DNA of 64,000 nucleotides from Bugulina stolonifera. Lineage: Eukaryota > Bryozoa > Gymnolaemata > Cheilostomatida > Bugulidae. The stretch is taken from the NCBI GenBank assembly GCA_935421135.1, contig OW285189.1, positions 11,367,072 to 11,431,071 on the forward strand, in the 5' to 3' direction. Position numbers and translations under genes: made by a program. Numbering within the stretch: position 1 is the first letter of the stretch; each line of letters begins with the position of its first letter. Positions 19,801 to 54,580 of this stretch are shown here, in pieces. The notes below the pieces were generated by a model that did no database searches, was not told the DNA's origin, and was given only the letters and a program-made list of their open reading frames with translations.

Positions 19801-20652
19801 ATATACATCCTCATGTCATTCAACATACCAACAAATTGAATTGATGATTTATATGCTTGTGTACAAAACTATCATAAACACTATCATTGTTTACTGCTAT
19901 CTTATCACGTATCACACTGCTTATTGTGAATTTTTTCAACTTACAAATACACGTATGTACCTAACACTGTCATGGTAATTAATAACTACCCTCATGTAGT
20001 AATCTCTTGTATATTTTTAGCTGATGTTCATCTAGTTTGAACCAGCTGATATATTTATGCTAAAAATAGACAGATCATTATTTTTTAAAAACAAATGCAA
20101 TTTTACACAACATTGTGATACTTAAAACTTAGTAATTTTACAATATACAACTTGTATGCACTGTACATACTAGTTTCCAAAATTAACTGTTTCTCAATGT
20201 TTATTATTATTTTTATGGTTTTATCAGTTTTGTGGGCCAGTTAATAAATAAGACTAATTGTTGCTATTATAAACTGTACAACATTTTATAAAATAAAATG
20301 TGTAATAACCATAGTTCTGTAGTTAGATAGATAGTATGATGTGCCCTCCTACGAACATGTGGCATGTATGTAGGTAGTATTCACTAAACATTCTGCAGTG
20401 CTTGTGCTCTAGTCAGCTACCTTCAACATATCAGGTAAGGTAGATCAAATCGACAGAGAAAGTGTGTTGGGGTAAGTTATGTAGAAGTACATTTTTTATT
20501 TCACATGAGAAAACACGATATTCACAGTCAGCATATAGCTTGAAGTTATCTGAAAATATAACATTGAGGATAATTCATGCGCATCTAAGATAAAACTAAT
20601 AATTTAACCAACAATACCAGTAAACGGATAGAATATCTTATTTATTTCACTG

Positions 20653-21150
20653 GTATCAGGTACTGTGACACTGGTATTAGGTACTGTGACACTGGTATTA
20701 GGTACTGTGACACTGGTATTAGGTACTGTGACACTGGTATCAGGTACTGTTACACTGGTATCAGGTACTGTTACACTGGAATCAGGTACTGTGACACTGG
20801 TAACAGGTACTGTGACACTAGTATCAGGTACTGTTACACTGGTAACAGGTACTGTGACACTAGTATCAGGTACTGTTACACTGGAATCAGGTACTGCGAC
20901 ACTGGTAACAGGTACTGTGACACTGGTATCAGGTGCTGTGACACTGGTATCAAGTACTGTTACACTGGTATCAGGTACTGTTACACTGGAATCAGGTACT
21001 GTTACACTGGAATCAGGTACTGTGACACTGGTAACAGGTACTGTGACACTAGTATCAGGTACTGTGACACTGGTATCAGGTGCTGTGACACTGATATCAG
21101 GTGCTGTGACACTGGTATCAGGCGCTGTGACACTGGTATCAGGCACTGTT
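20653..21150. repeat. 21-bp minisatellite, about 23 units
   Basis: Units of GGTACTGTGACACTGGTATC-type sequence between the two convergent genes. Because 21 is a multiple of 3, both strands show long spurious frames with a seven-residue period. Confidence 0.95.
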
Positions 21151-21829
21151 AGGGACGTGAGATTCAGTTTACAATCATATGAACTACTATGAAAGCAAAT
21201 TATTCATAAATTGTGTAGTCTTTCTAAATTCAGAAATTACTTGGTGAGCTGCCTTAGAAAACTTTTACTCAAAAAATATATGATACTCTTTGGAGGTTAA
21301 TAGCAATAAAAGAGCAGGAAAATAACACCCATTGCCAAGGAAGTGCCTTGGCAAGTAACACAAATATATATTATTATGCAGAATGTATTAGTACTGTGAT
21401 TCAGTGGAGTTGTCTGCCCACGTGAAAAGGTTATGCGAAACTGTGTTCTGCCTTCCAAACTGTTGGCCATATTCATTTACATGTACACGCATGTACATGC
21501 ATATATTGGTGAAAATTTGTAACAGAATTTCCAGATGCGGGGAGATTGCTGGTTTGTGGTACCAGAAGGTAAAATATGACAGAAAAATTCAAACACCATG
21601 AGGATTTTCCAAAGAGCTACATAGTATATAATTTCAGTTTTACACAAGAAAGCGTGGAAAGAACAAGATGGTGATATCAGTTTGAAATTGTAGAGACCGT
21701 CCAGTTCACATAACCCTTTCAGGTTTCCAATATTCAAAAGGTCTTATAATACTGTTGTACTACGTTATATCTATTGAGAATAGAGTCTGCATAACATACT
21801 GCATTCTATGATACCTTCCCATTCGCTGG
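21151..21829. other. Intergenic, 3' side of both convergent genes
   Basis: Unique-looking AT-rich sequence between the minisatellite and the PPM1K stop codon; probably PPM1K 3' UTR at its right end. No gene recognised. Confidence 0.4.
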
Positions 21830-24800
21830 TTAGTCACGTGGACTGAACAAGTTACGTCTTGGCACATAGCCACCTGTGGGCTCATAACGACCCCACGCGC
21901 CGAGAGGCAAGATGACTACCGACACATTGTCGGTCGAACCGTAGAAGATAGATATATCCGTCACCTTATCAGCTGCTTCCTGTGCATTCCTACACGACAG
22001 CACAACGTCGACCACTTCCTGGTCGGGCAGCATGAAACTGACTCCATCTGTTATTAATATGAGGAAAGAATCTCTGGCTGGTTTGAGCTGAAATATAAAT
22101 AATACATTGTAACAACAGTGTTGTCAGGGCAACCTAATAATATGTAACCACTCCAAACAGTGGTATATAACTCCAGATGGGATTAACTTGTTGGGAAAGC
22201 AATGAATAGGACTACATGTATATACATGTATATATTAAACATTGCAAAAACACCAAATTGTATGGAGAGATTGTGTTACATGACCAGATGAAATCTGATT
22301 TTGTTAGGAAAGACAGTGTATTGGGTTGTGAGGCAGATGTAGATAAGAGTTATTATATACTGGAACTAAAAGTACATAAATACATACAGTGTATGTACCA
22401 TACACATACATACAGTGTATGTACCATATACATACATACAGTGTACGTATCATACACATACATACAGTGTACATATCATACATATACATACAGTGTACAT
22501 ATCATATACATACATACAGTGTACATATCACACATATACATACAGTGTACATATCATATACATACATACAGTGTACATATCATACACATACATACAGTGT
22601 ATGTACCATACACATACATACAGTGTACATACCATATACATACATACAGTGTACATATCATATACATACATACAGTGTACATATCATATACATACATACA
22701 GTGTACATATCATATACATACATACAGTGTACATATCATATACATACATACAGTGTATGTACCATATACATACATACAGTGTACATATCATATACATACA
22801 TACAGTGTACATATCATACATATACATACAGTGTACATATCATACATATACATACAGTGTACATATCATACACATACATACAGTGTATGTACCATACACA
22901 TACATACAGTGTATGTACCATACACATACATACAGTGTACATACCATACACATACATACAGTGTACATATCATACACATACATACAGTGTATGTACCATA
23001 CACATACATACAGTGTACATATCATATACATACATACAGTGTACATAACATATACATACATACAGTGTACATATCATATACATACATACAGTGTACATAC
23101 CATATACATACATACAGTGCACATACCATATACATACATACAGTGTACATATCATACATATACATACAGTGTACATATCATACATATACATACAGTGTAC
23201 ATATCATACACATACATACAGTGTATGTACCATACACATACATACAGTGTATGTACCATACACATACATACAGTGTACATACCATACACATACATACAGT
23301 GTACATATCATACACATACATACAGTGTATGTACCATACACATACATACAGTGTACATACCATATACATACATACAGTGTACATATCATATACATACATA
23401 CAGTGTACATATCATATACATACATACAGTGTACATATCATATACATACATACAGTGTACATATCATATACATACATACAGTGTATGTACCATATACATA
23501 CATACAGTGTACATATCATATACATACATACAGTGTACATACCATATACATACATACAGTGTACATATCATATACATACATACAGTGTACATACCATATA
23601 CATACATACAGTGCACATACCATATACATACATACAGTGTACATATCATACATATACATACAGTGTACATATCATACATATACATACAGTGTACATATCA
23701 TACACATACATACAGTGTATGTACCATACACATACATACAGTGTATGTACCATACACATACATACAGTGTACATACCATATACATACATACAGTGTACAT
23801 ATCATACATATACATACAGTGTACATATCATACACATACATACAGTGTACATATCATATACATACATACAGTGTACATATCATACATATACATACAGTGT
23901 ACATATCATATACATACATACAGTGTACATATCATACATATACATACAGTGTACATACCATATACATACATACAGTGTACATATCATACATATACATACA
24001 GTGTACATATCATACATATACATACAGTGTACATATCATACATATACATACAGTGTACATATCATACATATACATACAGTGTACATATCATACACATACA
24101 TACAGTGTACATATCATACATATACATACAGTGTACATATCATACACATACATACAGGGTATACACATACTAAGAGTGTTGTAGTACTAGCCTGATACTC
24201 TAACTATATAATAACGTTTACAATGTATTTTCCTGCATATAGACCTACTACATAACTACTGTAGGTATCATTGTACAATAGCTTAACAGCAACCGGCTGA
24301 CCTATAGTATAATGATAATGATGATTGTGGTTTAATTTCGTCTATGATAATATAATGTAATTTGTTAGATGGCTATAGTGATAGCCTGTAAACTGCAGTA
24401 AGCTGCTATAAGTCTATAGCTCCCTACTGTCTATTATACCCTAGGTCTAACATAGCTCTCTACTGTCTATGATACTATAAGTCTATAGCTCTCTACTGTC
24501 TATTATACCATATGTCTATAGCTCTCTACTGTCTATTATACCATAGGTCTAACATAGCTCTCTACTATCTATGATACTATGAGTCCATATCTCTCTGCTG
24601 TCTATTATACCATATGTCTATAGCTCCCTACTGTCTATTATACCATAGGTCTAACATAGCTCTCTACTATCTATGATACTATGAGTCCATATCTCTCTGC
24701 TGTCTATTATACCATAGGTCTATAGCTCCCTACTGTCTATTATACTATAGGTCTAACATAGCTCTCTACTGTCTATTATACTATGAGTCCATATCTCTCT

Positions 24801-27800
24801 GCTGTCTATTATACCATACTGGTCTAACATAGCTCTCTACTGTCTATTATACTATGAGTCCATATCTCTCTGCTGTCTATTATACCATAGGTCTAACATA
24901 GCTCTCTACTGTCTATTATACTATGAGTCCATATCTCTCTGCTGTCTATTATACCATAGGTCTATAGCTCTCTACTGTCTATTATACCATAGGTCTAACA
25001 TAGCTCTCTACTGTCTATTATACTATGAGTCCATATCTCTCTGCTGTCTATTATACCATAGGTCTATAGCTCTCTACTGTCTATTATACCATAAGTCTAT
25101 AGCTCTCTACTGTCTATGATAGCATACGTCTATTAGTTCTCTACTGTCTATTATACCATAAGTCTATAGCTCTCTACTGTCTATTATACCATAGGTCTAT
25201 TATAGCTCTCTACTGTCTATTATACCATAAGTCTATAGCTCTCTACTGTCTATGATAGCATACGTCTATTAGTTCTCTACTGTCTATTATACCATAAGTC
25301 TATAGCTCTCTACTGTCTATTATACCATAGGTCTATTATAGCTCTCTACTGTCTATTATACCATAAGTCTATAGCTCTCTACTGTCTATGATAGCATACG
25401 TCTATTAGTTCTCTACTGTCTTTTATACCATAAGTCTATAGCTCTCTACTGTCTATTATACCATAGGTCTATTATAGCTCTCTACTGTCTATTATACCAT
25501 AAGTCTATAGCTCTCTACTGTCTATGATAGCATACGTCTATTAGTTCTCTACTGTCTTTTATACCATAAGTTTATTAGCTCGCAACTTCTCAATTTCTGT
25601 TTTGATTAATGAGAGAGAACCTTACATCAGCCAACGACAGTTGGAACCAAACTGTATGATGAAATACCAGAAGTAGAGAAACCATTCTACCAATCACTAA
25701 TGACGTTATACATTATATGCCTACTTCACCACCCACCACATGCGTGTGAGATGGGTTCGTATACTGTATTGTATACCACACTGCAATTACAAGGTTATGC
25801 GAGAATGTGGCAAGTAATCCATTACAATTATCATACAATAGATTGAGAACTTGAATGTGATAAAAAACAAGTGATGAGGGTGGGGTAGAGAAATAAAGTC
25901 GGACAGAATGAATTAAGGTCTTGGGTGACTCTACACGGCTACCTATCAGAACAACTCAATCAGGTTTACAAAGACCTATCCATATAATACATACATGTAT
26001 ATTGCGATGTGATAATAGACAACACGATACGTTGTAAGACATTGGCACAGCAAGACACTCATGTGTATAATGCGGCATGCCACCCACCTTTTTATATGTG
26101 CATTCAGGTTTAGAGGTCACACCGTAGGGCTTGAGGTCAAAGTCACCTATGCTTCTGGTCATTGCTAACCGACCATTGACCTATAAAGAGTTAAGTAGGT
26201 CAATAAGCCCCCTAAATAACGTGACTGTATAATAGAATTGACCAGGCCTGATAAACCGTCCCAGTAGAGCTTTACTGGGAATTTGAGGCAACAACATTCA
26301 GGTTTAGAGGTCACACCGTAGGGCTTGAGGTCAAAGTCACCTATGCTTCTGGTCATTGCTAACCAACCATTGACCTATAAAGAGTTAAGTAGGTCAATAA
26401 GCCCCCTAAATGACGTGACTGTACAATAGAATTGACCAGGCCTGATAAACCGTCCCAGTAGAGCTTTACTGGGAATTTGAGGCAACAATTCTGAGAAACT
26501 AGGTATGGAGTATACACTGTAATATAAACAACAAATTCCATAGAGAGACAACTGGTTCATTAGTTCAGCAGTTTATTGACTATCCAATCGTGCATGTTGG
26601 TTAATAAAAGTGAGTACTTTGAGTAGGTAGCTTTGATAACTATAACATGAGCATGTACTGTATACGTAACACAGAATAAACATGACAGTAACTGCAGCTG
26701 AAGTTTTGAAGTTCACTAACACTGAACCTATTGCGATGATCATTATTTTAAAATTACCTGCTATTTACCTACATGTACATGTAAGTGCCACCAAGAAGTG
26801 CATATATCTATTAGGGAAATCGTTGTACAACTTACTGTGTACCTAAATTTAGGTGCAAAGAGCAGCAGTGGTTAGTATCTAATAGCAGTGAATATCAATA
26901 ACTACATGGTTATGCGTTGGGCAAAACCTTCCCACCACATTTATAAGACACATGCACTTCTTGTTGGAGCTTGCAAGATGGCTGAATGTATTGTATTAAA
27001 TACACATAGACTATGACCTCACCAGGGGTTCACCAAGGCTATTACTGACTATTAGACCTCCCTCAGCCTCTATACGCTTCCTCTCTACTTCATTATCAGG
27101 GTTATGATCTTTAGTCAATGGAATAGCTATTCCATCTCTACACAGAATAGCCCGAGTATCACCGACACTGGCAGTGTGCAGGTGGAGATTGTCCTTGATA
27201 ATACATACAGTAGCTGTGGTACCAGAGTATCTCTGTGACTCTGTAATCAATAGTATAATCCAGGTAAGCTAGAATGAAGAGAATATTATTAGCACAGGTG
27301 ATGTGTCTACTCGTTGAACTCTGATTGGTGGAAGGAATTGCTAAGGAAAGATGAAAGGTAACTTGACGCTGGCAAGTAGTCTGCAGAAAAACTTTGCCGA
27401 AGTTCGATCTATCGATGGCCCATTGAATTTAAAAAAAATGTTTTTTGTTTGCATCGGTCAAGTGTGCAATAATAACACTTTGGCTACATCTTCTATAACC
27501 AGTACTAGAAGTTAGAGCACAGGCAGGTAGGTATAAGGAGTGTACCCAACTTCAAAGTTGAGCCTATACACTATAATAGGCACTGCCCCAAAATTTCAGG
27601 TGCAGTGTACCCACCTCATTTAGTTCCATTTCTAACACTGTTCGTAATCTCCAAACGTTAAATTAGTTGCGATAAAACCAGCGGGTGCTATTACCAAAAC
27701 TCTGTTGATATTATATCCGCTTACCATCATTAATCATTCAGCTGGCCATGGCATAATACCAGTCATAACAGACCTGACCGGCTGTCTTGGAAGGCACGCA

Positions 27801-28943
27801 GATATAAACAGTAAATAACATCACCATTAATCATGTTCTGTATGCGACCATTGAAACATCAAATATGATAGGATGACATGTTATGATAATATAGCAATCT
27901 AGGCCTACCCAGCCCAAAGCAGACATGGGTGGTGAGTGAGATTAGACTTGTACATGTATTATAGTAGATACGTGCTGAAACAAATTATTATTTATCAAGC
28001 CATATTACATATATCCATACTTTATACGTGTATCAAAACATCGTTTGTCATGCTTTAAGGGGTGCTTCTCAGGTGGAGGTTGATAACAGTATGATTTGCA
28101 GCTAATCTATAAAAGTGGACAAATGCAGAATTGAGGCTATGAAGGCTATTGAGGCTATGAAACATGAATTTTAAAGAAAATTCATGTAAGGTCCCAATTT
28201 CTAGTAGAGCGGCATAATATACAAATCTATTGTATAATTATATGACTGTGGCCTTGGAAAAAGGCTCAAGTTATTTATCAGTAGCCGAAGGCTAGGAGTA
28301 ATTTATTCCATGCACAAATGTTGCCAATAAAATGCAACAACGGTAGGTATTAGAATGAATGCTTTCATTTAAAGCCTCTAGTGGGTGTTATGTACTGTAA
28401 ACTTGAAAGAAGCCAATGTTGCCATGGAAACAAACAAAAAATAAAGAGATAAGGATAAAGGATAGTCTACAGTTGAAAAACAGATGTCCAGGTTAGAAGC
28501 ACTGTGTATAGGCTACATAATTATTCACCTTGCCCTTTTCTGATGTATTCCAGTAGCCCAGTGTTTATATCCACAAAAGTTTGCTCAAATACCATATCGA
28601 CATCTGTTGAATCTTGCAAAACCGATTCTAGTACTGATGGCATCTTAGTAACAGCAAAGTCAGCAGCTAGTGAGCCGCCATGACCGTCAAATATACCCAA
28701 GTAGATGGAGCCATTCTTTAGAAGTTTCACAGAAAATCTATCCTCTTGGTATTGTCTCTTTCCTATACAAGTGGACGTTCCAACCTCTTCTATGTCTAGA
28801 TTTGGTATAAGGAATCCATACTCGGAACTTTGTTCAATATTGATCGTACTCTTGCATCTTGTGTTGAATCTTAGACGGCAGAACCTTAATAGTTGGCCAT
28901 TTCCCCTATGTACTGCCAATTTTAGCTTTGAGAACAGTAGCAT
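21830..28943 (-). CDS. PPM1K: PPM1K-like mitochondrial PP2C-family protein phosphatase
   Basis: Four exons on the minus strand: 28943-28529 (ATG), 27240-27023, 26180-26088, 22087-21830 (TAA). Phases agree and give 327 residues, a little under the vertebrate protein (about 370). Residues 1-35 are Arg/Lys-rich without acids, a likely mitochondrial presequence. PP2C motifs in order: EDRF (67-70), DGHGG (86-90), SVGDTRA (Asp166), NGRLAMTRSIGD (Asp224), ITDG (Asp256) and STDN (Asp295); these acidic residues are the expected Mn/Mg ligands. The C-terminal LGAWGRY motif matches the PFGAWGKY motif of PPM1K and separates it from other PPM members. The family enzyme dephosphorylates the E1-alpha subunit of branched-chain ketoacid dehydrogenase in the mitochondrial matrix. 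The last intron carries two large satellites and a duplicated exon. Confidence 0.92.
22387..24162. repeat. 26-bp satellite, 68 units in exact register
   Basis: The anchor CAGTG/CAGGG recurs from 22387 to 24155, a distance of 1768 bp, exactly 68 x 26, so there is no net gain or loss of bases. Units differ mainly by TATA/CACA and ACATATC/TGTACC variants. A rare CAGTGCACATACC variant recurs 494 bp apart (19 units), suggesting higher-order blocks. It lies inside the last PPM1K intron. Multiple long frames through it are artefacts of the repeat. Confidence 0.97.
24405..25575. repeat. 34-bp satellite with higher-order structure
   Basis: Monomer of about 34 bp around TAGCTCTCTACTGTCTATTA plus TACCATAGGTC. 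Diagnostic GATAGCATACG recurs at 25118, 25254, 25390 and 25526 (spacing 136 = 4 monomers). Diagnostic GAGTCCATATC recurs at 24581, 24683, 24785, 24855, 24925 and 25026 (102 or about 70, i.e. 3 or 2 monomers). Same PPM1K intron as the 26-bp satellite. Confidence 0.93.
26101..26488 (-). repeat. 194-bp tandem duplication covering a PPM1K exon
   Basis: Copy 26101-26294 and copy 26295-26488 differ at about three positions. Each contains the same splice acceptor and most of the RSIGD exon; only the 26101 copy continues into the true exon end and donor at 26088. Confidence 0.95.
26295..26374 (-). pseudogene. Truncated duplicate of PPM1K exon 3
   Basis: Upstream duplicate of exon 26180-26088. The acceptor is intact, and codons read VNGWLAMTRSIGDFDLKPYG and onward, but the last 13 bases and the GTGGGT donor are missing. 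The invariant-looking Arg of NGRLAMTR is Trp here. If used it needs a cryptic donor; a CCA|GTAAAG site six codons past the break would be in phase 0. Confidence 0.8.
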
Positions 28944-30490
28944 CTGCTAATTTTAGGTCTCGTTATGGTAGCAGGCTGATGATAGAGCGAAACTGTTTTA
29001 TGGCCAGTCAAGCTTTAATTACACCTAAAACATTGAACAAATTTATAGGAGGGCTTTGAAGAACAACATAGTGTATGATGGGCTTTAAACTTTTGCTGTT
29101 AGTGTCTATGTGAGATTGAAGAGCGTGGCAGTTGAGAGCAAATAAAGACTAATAAGAAGCTAATCTTTCATATAAACTAAGCTAAATAAGAGAGGTGAAC
29201 TTAAAATATTAGCTACATAACTGACTAAAGGTTGCAGCCTCTTTTGTACTTACTCCAAACATCAAATAGTCCACGTCGCATGTGTCCCGAAACTACATGT
29301 ACCCTCACAACTGGTAGTCTACTTTAACTGTTCTCACTATAAAAAATAATACAAATATTCATATTGTAATTGTAATTTAATCACTGTGCGCATACTTATT
29401 GCTTCAAATTAACCAATGTTACTGGTGTTTTCACAATTTACGTTATTAAATTTGGCAAATCAAGTTGATTGTACATATACATATGCCTAAACATATTTTA
29501 TTTTCTTCCTCAAAGTCAAAAGGCTTTTGAGTTATCTTAAACTAAATTTGCAATTTTAGTTTAAATATACAGTGCAATTAGTAAAGCATCCGCAGTATTT
29601 TATTAGAACTCAATATCTAGGCTATAAGTAGCCTTAAACAAAAATAATTAAAAATTTCACCAGATCAAACGGTTGAACTTGAAATCAATTGTTTTTATTA
29701 AATTCAATAAATAAAATAAAAATAAAATTTATTATCAATCATTATGATTATTGATTATCATTATGATTATGATTATTATGTTATCATCTTAAACTCATCT
29801 TATTAAAATTATCTAAATCAACTACCAACTGAATTGTAATTATCAGAATAGAACCATCCTAGCCAGAAAGTCTTACCGATTAGCCTTTTACTAAAACAGC
29901 TTTTGCAAAGACAACAAAACAAGAAATACTTTATATGTAACGCTACTCAAAGAAAGCAGTACACTACATAAATTGGTTACAGATGGATAAAAGTGATTTG
30001 GATTCTGTTATTGCCGGAAACGGTGGAAATTTCCATTTAAGGAACTAAGTCTTTATTGAAAACAACGGGCGACAAGGCATGTCTACCGTATAATATACTG
30101 AATATAAACTTTGACTAATATAATATTTCGCGATATATTACCACGAAATAAGAACATGACTCCCAATAAATATGATACGCTATGATTTGTGGTTGTCCAA
30201 TACCCATCCATAACAACTTTTTGCTATGCTATGCTAACAGTTGCAAACATTTCGTTACCTCGGTATTACATTATAGGCAAAGTGGTACCACTTTGGATAT
30301 AAGATTTACTCCAAAATTTAAATGAACAGTTGGTCTAATTATTAATACAGAATTTGTAGAACCACTGCAATACATGAAGATCTTATTTACAGCATGTATT
30401 TTAGTACTGCATGATGACATTGTCTCTAGGACACTGGTTGGGTACCTAGTCTCTATTTTGTCCTCTCCACAAGTTAGCGCTCTCTCCACA
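28944..30490. other. PPM1K upstream region
   Basis: Expected to hold PPM1K 5' UTR and promoter. AT-rich (strongly so at 29500-29850), with no ORF or RNA gene that I can support. Confidence 0.4.
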
Positions 30491-30494
30491 TCAG

Positions 30495-30550
30495 GGGTTC
30501 CCAACCTGGGGTACATTTCAGAAATCTAGGGGGTACAAGTACAACACAAG
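30495..30550. mobile_element. Orphan hAT-like terminal inverted repeat end
   Basis: CAGGGGTTCCCAACCTGGGG followed by TAC is a classic hAT-type terminus. No matching inverted end was found nearby, so it is probably a truncated element, abutting the MITE at 30636. Confidence 0.4.
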
Positions 30551-30635
30551 TTATTAACTAAACACATTTTTGACTGCCATTTTCAATTACAGACTATCAA
30601 GCTATTGGACACTCGGATTTCCAATACATGAACAT

Positions 30636-31074
30636 CAGAGCTGGGTCCAAATCATGGATTTGACTTGACAAGTCAAGTGTCGACTTGACTTGGACTTGCC
30701 AACATGTTGACTTGACTTAACTTAGACACATGAATGACTTGTGACTTGGTTTCTGCCAAGTCAATATGAAGGATAAAAAAATTGTACAGTGCCAACATTA
30801 CTACACATATAGGCTAGTTGCCATAATTGTATAACAACAGACATACCAAGCTACACCTTGGCATGGTTTTTCATGCATTGGAATGTCTACTAAAAGAAAA
30901 AAGTGATGTTTTGAAAAATGTAAAATCTTTGAAGTTGTCTCCCACTTGACTTGCAAGTAGACAAGTCGACTTCGACTTGACTTGTGACTTGCATGATGGC
31001 TGACTTGACTTGCTTCCAAAATTTTAGAAATAACTTGACTTGTTGACTTGCAAGTCGACTTGGACCCAACTCTG
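30636..31074. mobile_element. hAT-like MITE (439 bp)
   Basis: Ends CAGAGCTGGGTCC and GGACCCAACTCTG are inverted repeats with one internal difference. Flanks ATGAACAT (30628-30635) and ATAAACAT (31075-31082) are an 8-bp duplication with one mismatch. The interior is rich in ACTTGACTTG/CAAGTCAAGT tracts that let the whole element fold back. No transposase frame. Confidence 0.85.
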
Positions 31075-31877
31075 ATAAACATGTTGGAGTTGAGCTAAAC
31101 CAGTGAGAAATCAATAAAAAATTACAATCTGTGAAAGTTATATGTTGATATTATTTACTTACCATTAAACAATTTAATAAGTAAACATTTTATACCATAT
31201 ACTGCAGTTACCTGTATTTAGCTGTTTAAATGACACGTAATATTAACCAAGTTAAACCAAGTTATCAATATCCTTGATTAAACTCAGTTTTACTAAGAGA
31301 CTGCCAAAGGGTACTCTACATGAACTCATCCCACCATGTACATATTTTTACCAAATAGAGTTTATATTACAGTCATATTCTAAGCATGTAGCATCGGCAT
31401 AACTTTGCCATAGTTTGATATCAACTTGAAACAATAATACGATAAATACCAACTTGAGAGTAGGATATATTCCTTATATTGCGTCTATATTAAATACATG
31501 CATATAATATACAAGAGCTCGTCGTTTAGCTCAACAATAATTAATAATACTACACAAACTGCTAATTCAAAACCAGAGTTTTATATACTAGGCAGGTTTC
31601 ACATCCATAATCTAGAATCTCGCACCAAAAACTATAAAACAAGTTGCTATGTGTCCTTACAAAATAATAAACTAGCAAATGGAATATACATGTACTTAGT
31701 AAGACGAACTATCCATGGAAAAATATGGCTAGCAACTGTAACAAAGTACTATGAGATTTTAATTCGATTAGCATGAACTATAATACATGTAGAAGCAAGT
31801 TATTATAAAATAAGAGAGTAACATGATATACACTAAAGGTTTTAAAATGTAGGGCATAAAATCTTAAATCATATATC

Positions 31878-53328
<21,451 letters not shown>

Positions 53329-54572
53329 TACTGACTATGAGAGTATCAAATTAGCCTACAAAATACATGCACTAATTGTTAACAACACATGTATATTGTA
53401 TATTCTGATTTTACATCATCATGTTACTTATAGTGTTGAAAAATTTGACAGCTTGTATCAATTAGAGTTTTTGCAGTTCACCCGCAAAAAAGGCTCATAA
53501 ATATAAATCGATAAACAAACTAACTAGTATCAGAATAATTTCCAAAGTTAGATTACAGTATTGGGAAATCCCTTGATTGAAACAGTGAGAAACTGCATTT
53601 ACAAATGCAGATCATTTCATAGCCTAATAAAACAACTACATGTAACATATAGCTCCATTAACGTACATTTGAACTTGCATAATTGGCGAATTTGACTAAC
53701 TTGACTGATACTAAGAAGAGGCCCTATTAACTATAAAGCTTTTTGACAACTTCTGGATAATGAATTAGTGAATGAAAGTCAAAAACTGATATTGCGTTGG
53801 CACCCAACATTAATTCATATAGAACCACAGGCCCAAGTTATGTCACGACTTGATGGATGCCTAACAGTTGGGGGAAGAACCGCAGACATACTCTTGTTCA
53901 GCTTCATAAAAATATTACAGTTGTGTTTAAGCAAGATCAAGTAAATAGGACATGTGTTTACTTCATTTGGCCGATATCTGTCTTTCACTGTAGAAAAGTA
54001 TTCTTTAACTTAGGAGTAGTGCAGGTCTATGAGAATATCACTTTTACAACTAAATAATAAACCTAACATCTCTCAAGAAGATTAACGAATATAAAATACC
54101 GTGCTATTGCAAATGTCATCTTTGTATAACAGCCTATGCCCCACACTTGAAGTAGGCCGATATCAATCTGCAGCTGATGCATTAATTTTAATTAATTTCC
54201 TTAGAAACCTGAGAGGTGATGGCAAGAAAGAATTCCCAAAGCTTCTATAAGCTTCATATATTATGTTTAACCAATGAATTTAAACTACGTCCACTACAAC
54301 TACTCCTCAAACACAGCAATATCAATATAACGTAAAATCTAAATCACTGTCTAAACATACTCTGTACCACTGGTGCTTCCCTAATAAAAATTCAAGGGCA
54401 TACTATTGCTTCACAGGTAAAGTTGACCCTACCTCACCTGTAATTAATTTATTAAACTCACAGCAAAGCTAGAATGAATGCTGTACTAAGTTAGCGAAAG
54501 CCCATATATTATTGGACACAACAGACAGTTTTCCAGCCATGCTTGCTTCTATTATCACTAACTAGCACTCAT
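53329..54572. other. CKAP5 upstream region
   Basis: Start of the 2.8-kb divergent spacer between CKAP5 and POLR1F; should contain CKAP5 5' UTR and promoter. No gene recognised. Confidence 0.4.
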
Positions 54573-54580
54573 ATTCTTAC

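Noticed and set aside
20604..21192. Frames of about 175-180 codons on both strands
   Set aside because: Products of the 21-bp minisatellite; simple seven-residue repeats with no splice or start context.
22387..24162. CRISPR-like array
   Set aside because: There are no unique spacers; units are contiguous 26-bp repeats in an animal gene intron.
22216..24195. 659-codon open frame and several shorter ones on both strands
   Set aside because: They lie entirely in the 26-bp satellite inside a PPM1K intron; the open frames follow from the repeat having no stops in several registers.
31498..31776. 92-codon plus-strand frame downstream of CKAP5
   Set aside because: No recognisable domain or splice context; probably antisense to CKAP5 3' flank.
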